The notes: generated by a model from the letters alone, not told the origin. A stretch of DNA of 64,000 nucleotides from a bacterium (GCA_028824015.1 JAPPFC010000002.1:62001-126000); one strand, 5' to 3'. Shown: positions 17,657 through 26,574, counted from the stretch's first letter. Translations and numbers: made by a program.

Positions 17657-17748
17657 CGGAGGCGGACGGGAATCGAACCCGCCGGGGGTCTTTTGACCCC
17701 CCACCGGTTTTGAAGACCGGGGAGCCCACCAGGCGCTCGCTCGCCTCC
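17657..17748 (-). tRNA. selC: Selenocysteine tRNA, anticodon UCA
   Basis: The minus strand folds as a 92-base tRNA. The acceptor stem starts GGAGGCG and pairs with CGCCTCC before a discriminator G. The anticodon loop CTTCAAA lies between CCGGT and ACCGG, giving anticodon TCA, which reads UGA. A long variable arm (GGGGTC-AAAA-GACCCC) and a T arm 'GCGGGTTCGATTCCCGT' are present. A long extra arm with UCA is diagnostic of tRNA-Sec rather than of tRNA-Ser. CCA is not encoded. No selA, selB, selD or SECIS-bearing gene is seen in this window. Its 3' end faces the defence island. Confidence 0.93.
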
Positions 17749-17768
17749 GATTGGAAGGGTACCGGAGA

Positions 17769-18212
17769 ATGGCTGTTACCGTGATGGGTATGGTGTCTGA
17801 TCTGCAGAACAAGGTCCCGGTGATCAGGGTCACCGGGCTGGTTGAGAAGCCCGGCGAGTGGGCAATGGAGGATCTGGCCGGGTTGTCGGAGCAGGTGAGT
17901 GAGGGTGAGATCCCCGGACGCGGGGTCTCGGCCGGGGCACTCTTGGAGGCATCGGGCCCCCGGGGCGGATATGTGTCGGTGGAAAGTGACGACGGGGCTT
18001 ACCGGGCATCGATTCCTCTGGGGGAACTCTCCTCCAAGGGAGTGGTGGTCTACGGGTTGGGTGACGACCGCCTGCCCCCCGAACACGGCGGCCCGTTCCG
18101 GATACTGGTCCCGGAGGGTCGCACCCTGTGCTGGAACGTTAAGGGAGTGGGGGAGATGCGGGTCACCGCCCAGCCGGAGCCAGACAGCGTGCCCGCCAAT
18201 CCCACCCATTAG
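17769..18212 (+). CDS. Small molybdopterin-binding-domain-like oxidoreductase protein
   Basis: A 147-residue protein resembling the sulfite-oxidase-type molybdopterin domain in a reduced form: 'IRVTGLVEKPGEWAMEDLAG', 'YVSVESDDGAYRASIPLGEL', 'GPFRILVPEG' and 'CWNVKGVGEMRVT'. Full enzymes of this superfamily have a cysteine ligand to molybdenum; the only cysteine here is in 'LCWNVKG', near the C-terminus, so catalysis is doubtful and a non-catalytic variant is possible. ATG 17769 follows GGAAGGG. It starts about 20 bp from the divergent tRNA-Sec gene. Formate dehydrogenases often pair molybdopterin with selenocysteine, but this small protein has no in-frame UGA and no such link is shown. Confidence 0.65.
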   Translation: MAVTVMGMVSDLQNKVPVIRVTGLVEKPGEWAMEDLAGLSEQVSEGEIPGRGVSAGALLEASGPRGGYVSVESDDGAYRASIPLGELSSKGVVVYGLGDDRLPPEHGGPFRILVPEGRTLCWNVKGVGEMRVTAQPEPDSVPANPTH

Positions 18213-18260
18213 GGGTGGTTGTTCGCTAAGAACCCCGGAGATCGTATCCTTAATTGATTG

Positions 18261-18833
18261 ATGAGTCAGCGCACTTCCCAGCGTTCGGCCGCCGGTCCTA
18301 CTTTCGGGGAGATACTCGAGAGTTTCCGCCGTCGGCGCGGCCTTAATAGGAGGCAACTCGGTCGGCAGCTTGGGGTAGCCCAGTCACAGGTGAAGGACTG
18401 GGAGCGGGGAGTGGAGATTCCCATCCATCCCGGGTTGTTGCGTTCCCTCGAGGTGGTCCTGGAGATGCCCGAGGGCCTTCTGTCCCGGGCCGCCGGGTTC
18501 GGAGTGCCCGAGCCGGAGACTCCGAGGATGACGATCCGCCAGTCGCTGGACAGTTTGTCCGAGTCCCAGGACGAGCCGGCCGAGCATCCCCTGGATATCG
18601 AACCCGAGGCGCCTGCTGCCCCTCCGCAGCGAGCGGTCTCCCAGGGACCGCCCGACGGAGGGACGGTCGCCTTCTCCTACCGGTACAACGCTCCCGAGGA
18701 GCGATGGGTCTACCGGATCCGGTTGTTGCTCACCGCCGCGGGAGTGGCGCTGATGGGGCTGTTGCTGCTGTGGACATCGCGCCGGGTCTGGGCGGAACTG
18801 GGGGTCCTGTGGGACTCGGTCTTCGGGTCATGA
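18261..18833 (+). CDS. XRE-family HTH protein with C-terminal membrane anchor
   Basis: A 190-residue protein. The N-terminal helix-turn-helix is 'FGEILESFRRRRGLNRRQLG' followed by 'LGVAQSQVKDWERG', a typical XRE fold with recognition helix 'AQSQVKDWE'. A Pro/Glu-rich middle follows (about 95-140), then one hydrophobic segment near 157-177 ('LLLTAAGVALMGLLLLWT') and a short tail. The layout recalls RodZ-like membrane-tethered HTH proteins, though the periplasmic or outer domain is almost absent. ATG 18261 is chosen over the adjacent TTG. It is followed after 13 bp by a dehydrogenase gene. Function is not known. Confidence 0.75.
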   Translation: MSQRTSQRSAAGPTFGEILESFRRRRGLNRRQLGRQLGVAQSQVKDWERGVEIPIHPGLLRSLEVVLEMPEGLLSRAAGFGVPEPETPRMTIRQSLDSLSESQDEPAEHPLDIEPEAPAAPPQRAVSQGPPDGGTVAFSYRYNAPEERWVYRIRLLLTAAGVALMGLLLLWTSRRVWAELGVLWDSVFGS

Positions 18834-18846
18834 CTCCGCCTCACCC

Positions 18847-19779
18847 ATGAGCGGGACGCACCGGGTGGTGCTCCACCCCTGCCATCCGTGGGGCGTGCGC
18901 GACAGCCTGGCCAGGGTCCCGGGAGTGGAGGTGATCTCCCCGCCGGACCTGGAGGGCCTGACCGAGAGCCTCGAGGATCCCCGCTCGGAGATCCTGGTCA
19001 GCTTCATCTGGACCGACGAGTGCCTGTCGTTAGGCCTGCGCTGGATACAGTCGATCTCCTCGGGTTGTGACAGCTATCCCTGGGAGACGCTGGCCGAGGC
19101 CGGCATCCGCCTGACCTCGGGACGGGGCGCCAACGCTCCGGCGGTGGCGGAGCACGCCTTCGCGCTGTTGCTGGCCATGACCCGGCGGGTGGGAAAGTCG
19201 GTGCGCTATGGGGACCGGGGGATCTGGAGGCAGGCCATGTGTCATGAACTGTCCGGCTCCACCCTGGGGATACTGGGAATGGGGGCCGTGGGCGAGGAGA
19301 TAGCCTGGCGGGCCAAGGCGTGGGGGATGGAGGTGATCGGCACCAAGCGCCACCCCGACTCCTACGAGGGGGTGGCCTCGGAGGTCTACGGACCGGAGGG
19401 CACCTTGGAGGTCTTCCGGAGGGCCGACGCGGTGATCAACGCCCTCCCCTTCGGACGCGGAGCGCCGCCGCAGGTGGGGGCCGCCGAACTCGAGGCCCTG
19501 GGGGACGGATGGTTCGTGAACGTGGGCCGAGGTTCCACGGTGGACACCGGGTCGCTGTTGGAGGCCCTCGACTCCGGGGAACTCCGCGGCGCGGGACTGG
19601 ACGTCACCTATCCCGAGCCTCCTCCCGAGGACTCACCCCTGTGGACCCATCACAAGGTGGTGCTGACTCCTCACCTGGGGGGCTTTTCTCCCCAGTACGC
19701 CGATCGTCTGGCCGAGATCTTCGCGGTCAATCTTCAAGCCTTCCGCGGAGAGGGCGAGTGGGTTAATGTGGTGGTGTGA
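18847..19779 (+). CDS. D-2-hydroxyacid dehydrogenase
   Basis: A 310-residue NAD-dependent enzyme of the D-isomer hydroxyacid dehydrogenase family. The Rossmann motif 'TLGILGMGAVGEEIAWRAKA' lies near residue 138-157. The catalytic Arg is in 'FVNVGRGSTVD', and the catalytic His in 'VVLTPHLGGFSP'; 'AGLDVTYPEPPPEDSPLW' is the conserved loop between them. The usual third residue, Glu, falls in the 'YPEP' region. It would interconvert a 2-keto acid and a D-2-hydroxy acid; the substrate cannot be assigned among lactate, glyoxylate, phosphoglycerate or others, but it lacks the ACT domain of biosynthetic SerA. It lies just upstream of recO in the same direction. Confidence 0.88.
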   Translation: MSGTHRVVLHPCHPWGVRDSLARVPGVEVISPPDLEGLTESLEDPRSEILVSFIWTDECLSLGLRWIQSISSGCDSYPWETLAEAGIRLTSGRGANAPAVAEHAFALLLAMTRRVGKSVRYGDRGIWRQAMCHELSGSTLGILGMGAVGEEIAWRAKAWGMEVIGTKRHPDSYEGVASEVYGPEGTLEVFRRADAVINALPFGRGAPPQVGAAELEALGDGWFVNVGRGSTVDTGSLLEALDSGELRGAGLDVTYPEPPPEDSPLWTHHKVVLTPHLGGFSPQYADRLAEIFAVNLQAFRGEGEWVNVVV

Positions 19780-19836
19780 GCCGCCTGTTCGGTGCGGCGC
19801 GGGTGAATGCTCCTACCCGCAGAGATACCCTGTCAT

Positions 19837-20556
19837 ATGAGCAAGATGAGCCATCAGGAGGGGATAGTGCTCCGCAGCTACCCCTTCGGCGAGGCGGACC
19901 GGGTGGTGGTGCTGCTCAGCCCCGAGAGGGGGCAGCTTCGCACCGTGGCGCGGGGCGTCCGCCGGGTTCGGAGCAGGCTCCGGGGCCGCCTGGAGCCCTT
20001 CTGCCGGGTGGAGTTGGTGCTGTATCGCGGCCGGGAACTGGATCTGATCACCTCGGTGACGGTGGTGGCCGCCTATCCCGAGTTGCGGACCGACCTGGAC
20101 CGCCTGCTGGCAGCCTCGACGATGGTGAACGCCGCGGACGGGGTCGCCCAGCCCGAGCAACGCTCGCAGACGCTCTTCGACCTGCTGGCCGAGAGCCTGG
20201 AGGTGCTGTCGCTGACAGAGGACGTCCCCGGTCTGACCACCGCCTTTCTCCTGCGCCTGGCAGATGTTGTGGGGGTGGCGCCGGCCCTGGAGTGGTGCGC
20301 CTCCTGCGGGGGAACCGACGACCTCGCCAGGTTCAATTTCGCGGGTGGAGGGGTAACGTGTGAGAGATGTCATACCCAGGGCTCGGTGCGGCTCGTGGGA
20401 GGAGTGACCGAACACCTCCGGGCCCTGGCCCGGGCCGACCTGGGTGATCTGCCCTTGACCACCGTGGATCTGTCGCGCCAGGCCATGAGCGTGGTCTGCC
20501 GGTTCCTGGAAGTGCATCTCGACCGGAGCTTTCGCTCCCTGACCGTGCCCTCATGA
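19837..20556 (+). CDS. recO: DNA repair protein RecO
   Basis: A 239-residue RecO, the partner of RecR and RecF in loading RecA at gaps. The N-terminal OB fold begins 'EGIVLRSYPFGEADRVVVLL', and a four-cysteine zinc site is formed by C154/C157 ('CASC') and C175/C178 ('CERC'). ATG 19837 is chosen because the family starts with a few residues before 'GIVLR'; upstream in-frame codons would add non-homologous residues. Its stop overlaps uppS by 4 bp. The recO-uppS pairing is a common actinobacterial arrangement. Confidence 0.93.
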   Translation: MSKMSHQEGIVLRSYPFGEADRVVVLLSPERGQLRTVARGVRRVRSRLRGRLEPFCRVELVLYRGRELDLITSVTVVAAYPELRTDLDRLLAASTMVNAADGVAQPEQRSQTLFDLLAESLEVLSLTEDVPGLTTAFLLRLADVVGVAPALEWCASCGGTDDLARFNFAGGGVTCERCHTQGSVRLVGGVTEHLRALARADLGDLPLTTVDLSRQAMSVVCRFLEVHLDRSFRSLTVPS

Positions 20557-21275
20557 GCGTCGCCCCTCCCCGCCACGTGGGCGTGATCCTCGACGGGAAC
20601 GGGCGCTGGGCCGCAAAGCGCGGCCTCCCCCGGGTGGCCGGGCATGCCGCCGGGGAAAAGGCGGTCCTGGACGTGCTGGAGGGCGCCCTGGAGGCGGGGA
20701 TCGAGTGGTTCACCCTGTTTCTCTTCTCCACCGAGAACTGGCAGCGTTCCCCAGAAGAGGTCGCCTTTTTGATGAAGTTCTGCGACGACCTGCTGTTGCG
20801 CCGGGGACATGAGTTGGTGGAGCGGGGAGCGCGCCTGCACGTTGCGGGGGACCTCACCGACCCCCGGATACCCGACAGTGTCCGGCGGCGGATCTCCGAG
20901 ACCCTCTCTCTCACCGCCGCAAACACCAGGTTGAACCTGGTGATCGCCTTCAACTACGGGGCTCGCCGGGAGATAGTCGACGCGGCGCGCGCCCTGGCTG
21001 CCGACGCGGCGGCGGGGCGGATCCGGCCCGGAGAGGTGGACGAGGCGGCCCTGGCGGCCCGGATGGGCGTCCCCGGGATGCCCGACGCCGACCTGATCAT
21101 CCGCACGTCCGGGGAGAGCCGGCTGTCCAACTTCCTCCTCTGGCAGGCGGCCTACGCCGAGTTGTACTTCACCGAGGTGCTGTGGCCCGATTTCAACCGC
21201 ACCCACCTGGCCGAGGCGATCGCCGACTACCAGCGGCGGGAGCGCCGTTTCGGCCGGGTGCGGGAATCCCCGTAG
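20553..21275 (+). CDS. uppS: Isoprenyl transferase (undecaprenyl diphosphate synthase family)
   Basis: A 240-residue cis-prenyltransferase making the polyprenyl diphosphate carrier for cell-wall precursors. The pyrophosphate-binding motif 'VILDGNGRWA' holds D14 and R18; H31 in 'RVAGHAAG', 'FSTENWQRSPEEV' and the late 'DLIIRTSGESRLSNFLLWQ' with the conserved arginine are all present. The length is normal. ATG overlaps the recO stop (ATGA). Confidence 0.95.
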   Translation: MSVAPPRHVGVILDGNGRWAAKRGLPRVAGHAAGEKAVLDVLEGALEAGIEWFTLFLFSTENWQRSPEEVAFLMKFCDDLLLRRGHELVERGARLHVAGDLTDPRIPDSVRRRISETLSLTAANTRLNLVIAFNYGARREIVDAARALAADAAAGRIRPGEVDEAALAARMGVPGMPDADLIIRTSGESRLSNFLLWQAAYAELYFTEVLWPDFNRTHLAEAIADYQRRERRFGRVRESP

Positions 21276-21308
21276 GGGCCGGCGGCGGGTAGCCTTGCAC
21301 ATGTCCTC

Positions 21309-22613
21309 ATGACCAGCCTGGAAACCATTGTCAACCTGTCCCGCCGACGCGGGTTCGCGTTTCCCTCATCGGAGATCTACGGGGGGCTGCGCTCGGCCTA
21401 CGACTACGGCCCGCTGGGGGTGGAACTGCTCAGGAACGTGAAGAACGAGTGGTGGCGCTCGATGGTGAGCACCCGCCGGGACGTGGTGGGCATCGACTCG
21501 GCCGTCATCCAGTCCCGCCGGGTCTGGCAGGCCTCCGGGCACGAGGCGGTGTTCACCGATCCGCTGGTGGAGTGCCGCGGCTGCCACCAGCGTTTCCGCC
21601 AGGACCGCCTTCCCCGCCCCGACCGGTGCCCGGCGTGCGGAAGGAGCGACACCTTCACCGAGCCCCGGCTCTTCAACCTGATGCTTCGCACCCACATGGG
21701 CCCGGTGGAGACCGACGACAACCTCGTCTACCTGCGACCCGAAACCGCCCAGGGCATCTTCATCAACTTCGCCAACGTGCTCAGGGTCTCCCGCCAGAAG
21801 CTCCCCTTCGGGGTGGCCCAGATCGGCAAGTCCTTCCGCAACGAGATCACCCCCGGCCAGTTCGTCTTCCGGACCCGGGAGTTCGAGCAGATGGAGATGG
21901 AGTGGTTCTGCCTTCCCTCCGAGGCGCCGGACTGGTTCGAGTACTGGGTGGACGCCCGGCGCCGCTGGTACCTGGACCTGGGCATGAACCCCGACAACCT
22001 GCGCATCCGCCCCCACGGCGACGACGAGCTTTCCCACTACTCAGCCGAGACCGTCGACGTGGAGTACCGGTTCTCGTGGGGGTGGGACGAGCTGGAGGGA
22101 ATCGCCAACCGGACCGACTTCGACCTCAAACAGCACGCCGAGCACTCCGGGGAGGACCTGAGCTACTTCGACCCGGCCACCGGCACCCGGGTGGTCCCCC
22201 ACGTGATCGAGCCGGCTGCGGGCGCCACCCGCACCACCTTCGCTTTCCTGATCGACGCCTACCGGACCGAACAGGTGCGGGGCTCCGAACGGGTGGTCCT
22301 GGGGCTCGACCCGCGCCTGGCGCCCTACAAGGCGGCGGTGCTTCCCCTCTCCCGGAAGCCGGAGTTGGTGGAGCCGGCGTCGCGGATCGCCGACGACCTG
22401 AGCCGGAGGCTCACGGTGGAGTTCGACATAACCCAGTCGATCGGGCGCCGGTACCGCCGCCAGGACGAGATCGGCACGCCGCTGTGCGTCACCTACGACT
22501 TCGACTCGGTGGAGGACCAGTCGGTGACGGTGCGCCATCGAGACACCATGCACCAGGACCGGGTGGGCGCCGACCGGCTGTACCCCTACCTGGTGGAGCA
22601 CCTGGGGACATGA
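21309..22613 (+). CDS. glyS: Glycine-tRNA ligase, alpha-2 homodimer type
   Basis: A 434-residue class II synthetase charging tRNA-Gly. It has the archaeal/eukaryal-like single-chain form common in actinobacteria: N-terminal 'RRGFAFPSSEIYGGL' and 'DYGPLGVELLRN', a zinc-binding insert 'CRGC...CPAC' near 90-112, motif 2 region 'RPETAQGIFINFANV', and motif 3 'VLGLDPRLAPYKAAVLPL', with the anticodon-binding domain at the C-terminus. The stop overlaps the YceI gene by 4 bp. Confidence 0.96.
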   Translation: MTSLETIVNLSRRRGFAFPSSEIYGGLRSAYDYGPLGVELLRNVKNEWWRSMVSTRRDVVGIDSAVIQSRRVWQASGHEAVFTDPLVECRGCHQRFRQDRLPRPDRCPACGRSDTFTEPRLFNLMLRTHMGPVETDDNLVYLRPETAQGIFINFANVLRVSRQKLPFGVAQIGKSFRNEITPGQFVFRTREFEQMEMEWFCLPSEAPDWFEYWVDARRRWYLDLGMNPDNLRIRPHGDDELSHYSAETVDVEYRFSWGWDELEGIANRTDFDLKQHAEHSGEDLSYFDPATGTRVVPHVIEPAAGATRTTFAFLIDAYRTEQVRGSERVVLGLDPRLAPYKAAVLPLSRKPELVEPASRIADDLSRRLTVEFDITQSIGRRYRRQDEIGTPLCVTYDFDSVEDQSVTVRHRDTMHQDRVGADRLYPYLVEHLGT

Positions 22614-23521
22614 CCCGCAGGGCCCTGATCGGCGCGCTGGCGGTTGTGGCGGCGGGAGCGGCGGCCGGGCTGATCTGGTTCTTCGTTGCCGGGAACGTGG
22701 GCGATCCCACCCCGGTGACCGCTCCACCCATCACCTCGGAGGCTCCGGCCGCGACCGAGACGACCGCCCAGGCGCCGGTCACGACCGCGGCGCCCTCGGC
22801 CGACGGGACGGGCGGAGAGGGCGAGGCCGAGGACCCTTCTACCGAGCCCTCCGGCACCGGGGAGGCCGACGGGACGGCCGGGAGCGAGGGGTCGTCGGAA
22901 GACGCCGGACAGACGGTCGAGGACGAAGGGCCGCAGGAGGAGACCGAGGAGACCGCCGCAGAGCCGGTCGAATCCGCGGACGTGGTGGAACTGGAGTTGT
23001 CGGAGGGCACCGAGGCGCGCTTTTCGATCTATGAGGTGCTTCGGGGGGAGCCCTTCACGGTGGTGGGGGTGACCACCGAGGTGGTGGGGAGGGTGAGGGT
23101 GGACCTGGCCGACCTGTCCCGCTCGCAGATGGGAGAGATTCTCATCAACGCCCGCACCTTCGCCACCGACGCCTCCAACCGGGACCGGGCCATCCGGGGC
23201 CCGATCCTGGGCGCCGAGCAGTACGAATTCATAACCTTCCTCCCGACCGGGATCACCGGCCTTTCGGGCCCGGCGGAGGATGGAGGCGAGTACAGCTTCT
23301 CGGTGGAGGGGGATCTGACGGTGCGGGAGATCACCCGGGCGGTCACCTTCTCGGTCGCGGCCCGATGGGACGGCGACGGGCGCCTGCAGGGGCTGGCCTC
23401 GACCACGGTGTCGCGCTCGGACTTCGGTCTGAACATTCCCTCGGTCCCGTTCGTGGCCGATGTGGGGGACGAGATCGGACTGGAACTGGCCTTCACCGCC
23501 GCGCCGGCCGGGGTAGGATGA
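22610..23521 (+). CDS. Membrane-anchored YceI-family protein
   Basis: A 303-residue protein with an N-terminal hydrophobic segment ('LIGALAVVAAGAAAGLIWFF', about 6-25), a Thr/Glu/Gly-rich low-complexity linker to about 128, and a YceI lipocalin-like beta-barrel over the last 170 residues: 'FTVVGVTTEVVGRVRVDLAD' and 'ILINARTFATDASNRDRAIR'. YceI domains bind isoprenoid or other lipids in a hydrophobic pocket. The layout places the barrel outside the cell on a flexible stalk. ATG overlaps the glyS stop (ATGA). Confidence 0.88.
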   Translation: MTRRALIGALAVVAAGAAAGLIWFFVAGNVGDPTPVTAPPITSEAPAATETTAQAPVTTAAPSADGTGGEGEAEDPSTEPSGTGEADGTAGSEGSSEDAGQTVEDEGPQEETEETAAEPVESADVVELELSEGTEARFSIYEVLRGEPFTVVGVTTEVVGRVRVDLADLSRSQMGEILINARTFATDASNRDRAIRGPILGAEQYEFITFLPTGITGLSGPAEDGGEYSFSVEGDLTVREITRAVTFSVAARWDGDGRLQGLASTTVSRSDFGLNIPSVPFVADVGDEIGLELAFTAAPAGVG

Positions 23522-23527
23522 CAGCCC

Positions 23528-25357
23528 ATGGTTAGGGGGGATGACGACCGGGAGCGGGTCCGAGCGGCGGTCAACCTGGTGGAGCAGTTCGCGGCCATCA
23601 CCAGGGTGAAGCGGTCGGGCCGCAGCTACACCGCGCTCTGCCCCTTTCACCAGGAGAAGACCCCCTCGCTCTCGATAGACCCCGCGCGGGGCTTGTTCTA
23701 TTGCTTCGGGTGCCACAAGGGCGGGGATGTCTTCACCCTCATACAGGAGACCCAGGGCCTCTCGTTTCCCGATGCCCTCCAGGCCCTGGCCCGACAGGCC
23801 GGAGTGGTCCTGACCCACCGGCCGGGTGACGGCGCGAGGGCCGCCGAGCGCGAGCGCCTGGTGGAGGTGATGCGCCGGGCGGTCGACTTCTACACCCGCA
23901 GACTCCTCTCCGGCGCCGATGCGGGTCCCGCCCGCGCCTACCTGCGGTCCCGCGGCTACGACCGGGCGCTGATCGAGAAGTTCGGCCTGGGCTTCTCGCC
24001 CCTCCACGAGCCGTCTCTCGGGACCGAACTGCGAGCGGCGGGAGTCTCCAACTCGGTGATGGAGCGCGCCGGCCTGGCGGTGCGGCGGGGATGGGACAGG
24101 GGCCCCGGCGACGGCGGCGGGTTCCGGGACCGCTTCTGGGGCCGCATCATGTTTCCCATCCACGACCTGCGGGGAGACCCGGTGGGATTCGGGGCCCGGT
24201 TGATGAGCGGTGACGGGCCGAAGTACCTCAACTCGCCGGAGACGCCGCTGTATCGCAAGTCCAGGCTGCTGTACGGCCTTCACCTGGCCCGGAGAGAGAT
24301 CAGCCGGTCCGATCGGTCGGTGGTGGTGGAGGGGTACACCGACGTGATCGCCATGCACCAGGCCGGGATGGAGTCGGCGGTCGCCACCTGCGGGACCGCC
24401 CTGGGAGAGGACCACCTGGAGGTGCTGGGCAGGCTGGGACAGCGGATCGTCCTGGCCTTCGACGCCGACCGGGCCGGTTCCGACGCGGTGCTGAGAGGCG
24501 AGCGGGTGAGCCGCCGCAGCGGGCGCCGTCTCGATCTGCGGGTGGCCGAGTTGCCCGACGGGAAGGACCCCGCCGACCTGTTGCAGGAGGACCGTTTGGA
24601 GGAGGTCCGCCGGGCGGTGGACGACTCCCGCCCCGCTCTCCAGTACCGCATGGAGAGACGGTTGTCGGGAGTGGACCTCACTGACCCCGAGTCCCGGGCC
24701 AGGGCGGTGAACGACTTGGGTCCGCTGCTGGCCGCGGTGGCCGATCAGGCCACGAGAGCCGTGTACGAGCGGACCCTGGCGCGGATGACCGGTGCGGGCC
24801 TCTCCGAGATCCGGGCCGTGGTGCGCCGCGGGGCGCAGAGAGCGGGACCGAGCCGGCCGGAGGCACCCCGTGGGCCGGCGCCCCGCCGGAGGGATCGCCA
24901 TGCTCCGAGGGGAGCGGCGGTGGAGCGCGAACTTCTCAAGGCGGTGCTGGCCAACCACCCCGCGCTGCGGGAACTGGAGGTGGACAGCACCCTGTTCGGA
25001 CAGGACCTGTACCGCCAGGCGTTCCAGCAGGTCGAATCCGACTGGAGGGTGACCCCGATCGGCCAACCCACGCCGATCGCATGGCGGGGGGAGGGATCCT
25101 CCGATGAATCGGAGCGGGAGGGCTCTCCCGGCGAAGTGGACCGGGAGTTGCTGGCGATCTCGGCCGATGACCTGGAGCCGGGCGATCCGAGGCCCCTGGT
25201 CATCCGGTGCCGGCGGGCGGCGCTGCGCCGGGAGATGGACTCGATCGGAGCGCGGATGCGTTCGCTGGCCGCCGACGACCCCCAGCGCCCCCGGCTCCTG
25301 GCGCAGGTAGTGGAACTCGAGCGCCGGCGCCAGGAGCTGACCGGAGACCTGCGATGA
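23528..25357 (+). CDS. dnaG: DNA primase
   Basis: A 609-residue primase that lays RNA primers for replication. The CHC2 zinc finger uses C38, H41, C59 and C62 ('CPFH' and 'CFGC'). The TOPRIM core is recognised by 'VVVEGYTDVIAMHQ' and 'IVLAFDADRAGSDAV'; 'LARREI' and 'GFGARL...KYLNSPET' are typical of the RNA polymerase domain. A shorter, less conserved C-terminal region should bind DnaB. The stop overlaps the sigma-factor ATG (ATGA), the ancient dnaG-rpoD pairing. Confidence 0.97.
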   Translation: MVRGDDDRERVRAAVNLVEQFAAITRVKRSGRSYTALCPFHQEKTPSLSIDPARGLFYCFGCHKGGDVFTLIQETQGLSFPDALQALARQAGVVLTHRPGDGARAAERERLVEVMRRAVDFYTRRLLSGADAGPARAYLRSRGYDRALIEKFGLGFSPLHEPSLGTELRAAGVSNSVMERAGLAVRRGWDRGPGDGGGFRDRFWGRIMFPIHDLRGDPVGFGARLMSGDGPKYLNSPETPLYRKSRLLYGLHLARREISRSDRSVVVEGYTDVIAMHQAGMESAVATCGTALGEDHLEVLGRLGQRIVLAFDADRAGSDAVLRGERVSRRSGRRLDLRVAELPDGKDPADLLQEDRLEEVRRAVDDSRPALQYRMERRLSGVDLTDPESRARAVNDLGPLLAAVADQATRAVYERTLARMTGAGLSEIRAVVRRGAQRAGPSRPEAPRGPAPRRRDRHAPRGAAVERELLKAVLANHPALRELEVDSTLFGQDLYRQAFQQVESDWRVTPIGQPTPIAWRGEGSSDESEREGSPGEVDRELLAISADDLEPGDPRPLVIRCRRAALRREMDSIGARMRSLAADDPQRPRLLAQVVELERRRQELTGDLR

Positions 25358-26514
25358 GCGGCAGGGGAGGGGGTTTCGAGGCCTGGACGGGGACGATCCT
25401 TCGCCGGGGGCGCCAGCGGGGGTTCCTGACCGTCTCGGAGTTGATGGCCGATCTCGACGAGTTCGACGAGGAACCCCGGGACGATGAGGGAAGATGGATC
25501 AACCTGATGAACCGGCTGTCGGAGGAGGGGATCCGGGTCGTGGAGGAGGTGGAGGATGTGGGGGAGAGGCGCGACCGGCCGGGGTCCTCTCCGGCCGGGG
25601 CCCCGGGCGATCCCGTCACCCAGTACCTGAGGGAGATCGGGCGCTACGGGCTCCTCACGCCGGAACAGGAGGTGGAGTTGGCCGTGCAGATCGAGAGCGG
25701 CGTGCGGGCGCGGGAGAAACTGGGAGAAAAGGGGCTCTCGGCCACCGAGCGTCGGGATCTCAACAGACGGGTGCAGCAGGGTGAGAGGGCATACAACAGC
25801 ATGGTCGAGTCCAACCTGCGCCTGGTGGTCTCCATCGCCCGCAAGACCTTCGGCTCCATGAACGGAGCGCTCCTCCTGGACCTGATCCAGGAGGGAAACC
25901 TGGGGCTGATGAAAGCCGCCGAGCGCTTCGATCACCGCAAGGGCTTTCGGTTCTCCACCTACGCCGTCTGGTGGATCAGACAGCCCATGATCAAGATGTT
26001 CTCCGAGCAGTCCCGGATGATCAGGGTCCCCGCCTACCTGTCGGCCCTGATCCCGCCGCTCAACGACGCCCGCCGGGAGTTGACCCAGAAACACGGACGG
26101 CCGCCCACCACCGCCGAGTTGGCCGCCCGCTTGGAGGTCGGGCCGGAAGTGGTGGAGCGGATGGTGAGGCTGTCGCAGCGTCCCATCTCCCTCCAGGACC
26201 CGGTGGGATCCGAGGACGACGGCACCACGGTGGGTGACCTGGTGGAGGACCTCAACGCCAAGGACCCGCTGGACGCTGCCACCCTGGCCTTCCTGCAGAG
26301 GTACCTGGCCCATGTGCTCAAGAACCTGAGGGACCGGGAACAGGAGATCCTGAGGCTCCGCTTCGGGCTGGAGGACGGCCGGGTCTGGACGCTGGGGGAA
26401 CTCTCCCGGCAGTTCCGGGTGACCAAGGAGCGGATCCGCCAGATGGAGCGCAAGGCGCTCTCCAAGATCCGCCACCATCGGTTCACCATCGGGCTCGACG
26501 AGTTCTTGGAGTAG
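25354..26514 (+). CDS. rpoD: Primary-type RNA polymerase sigma-70 factor
   Basis: A 386-residue sigma factor. Residues 10-70 ('GRQRGFLTVSELMADLDEFD', 'EEGIRVVEEVED') resemble region 1.1 of housekeeping sigma factors. Region 1.2 is 'DPVTQYLREIGRYGLLTPEQ', region 2 'NLRLVVSIARKTFG...LIQEGNLGLMKA', with the -10-reading 'FSTYAVWWIRQPM', region 3 'RVPAYLSALI', and region 4 'LRLRFGLEDGR.WTLGELSRQFRVTKERIRQME'. The region 1.1 and dnaG linkage favour the primary sigma over an alternative one. ATG 25354 overlaps the dnaG stop. Confidence 0.9.
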   Translation: MSGRGGGFEAWTGTILRRGRQRGFLTVSELMADLDEFDEEPRDDEGRWINLMNRLSEEGIRVVEEVEDVGERRDRPGSSPAGAPGDPVTQYLREIGRYGLLTPEQEVELAVQIESGVRAREKLGEKGLSATERRDLNRRVQQGERAYNSMVESNLRLVVSIARKTFGSMNGALLLDLIQEGNLGLMKAAERFDHRKGFRFSTYAVWWIRQPMIKMFSEQSRMIRVPAYLSALIPPLNDARRELTQKHGRPPTTAELAARLEVGPEVVERMVRLSQRPISLQDPVGSEDDGTTVGDLVEDLNAKDPLDAATLAFLQRYLAHVLKNLRDREQEILRLRFGLEDGRVWTLGELSRQFRVTKERIRQMERKALSKIRHHRFTIGLDEFLE

Positions 26515-26574
26515 GTCTCGCTATCAGCGGATCCGGCAGGGATCCTCACCCGGGCGGGGCGATGTTCGGGCCTA

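Noticed and set aside
21449-22609. N-terminal extension of the YceI protein through glyS
   Set aside because: Pro/Gly/Arg-rich shadow of glyS; the YceI gene has a natural ATG at 22610 overlapping the glyS stop.
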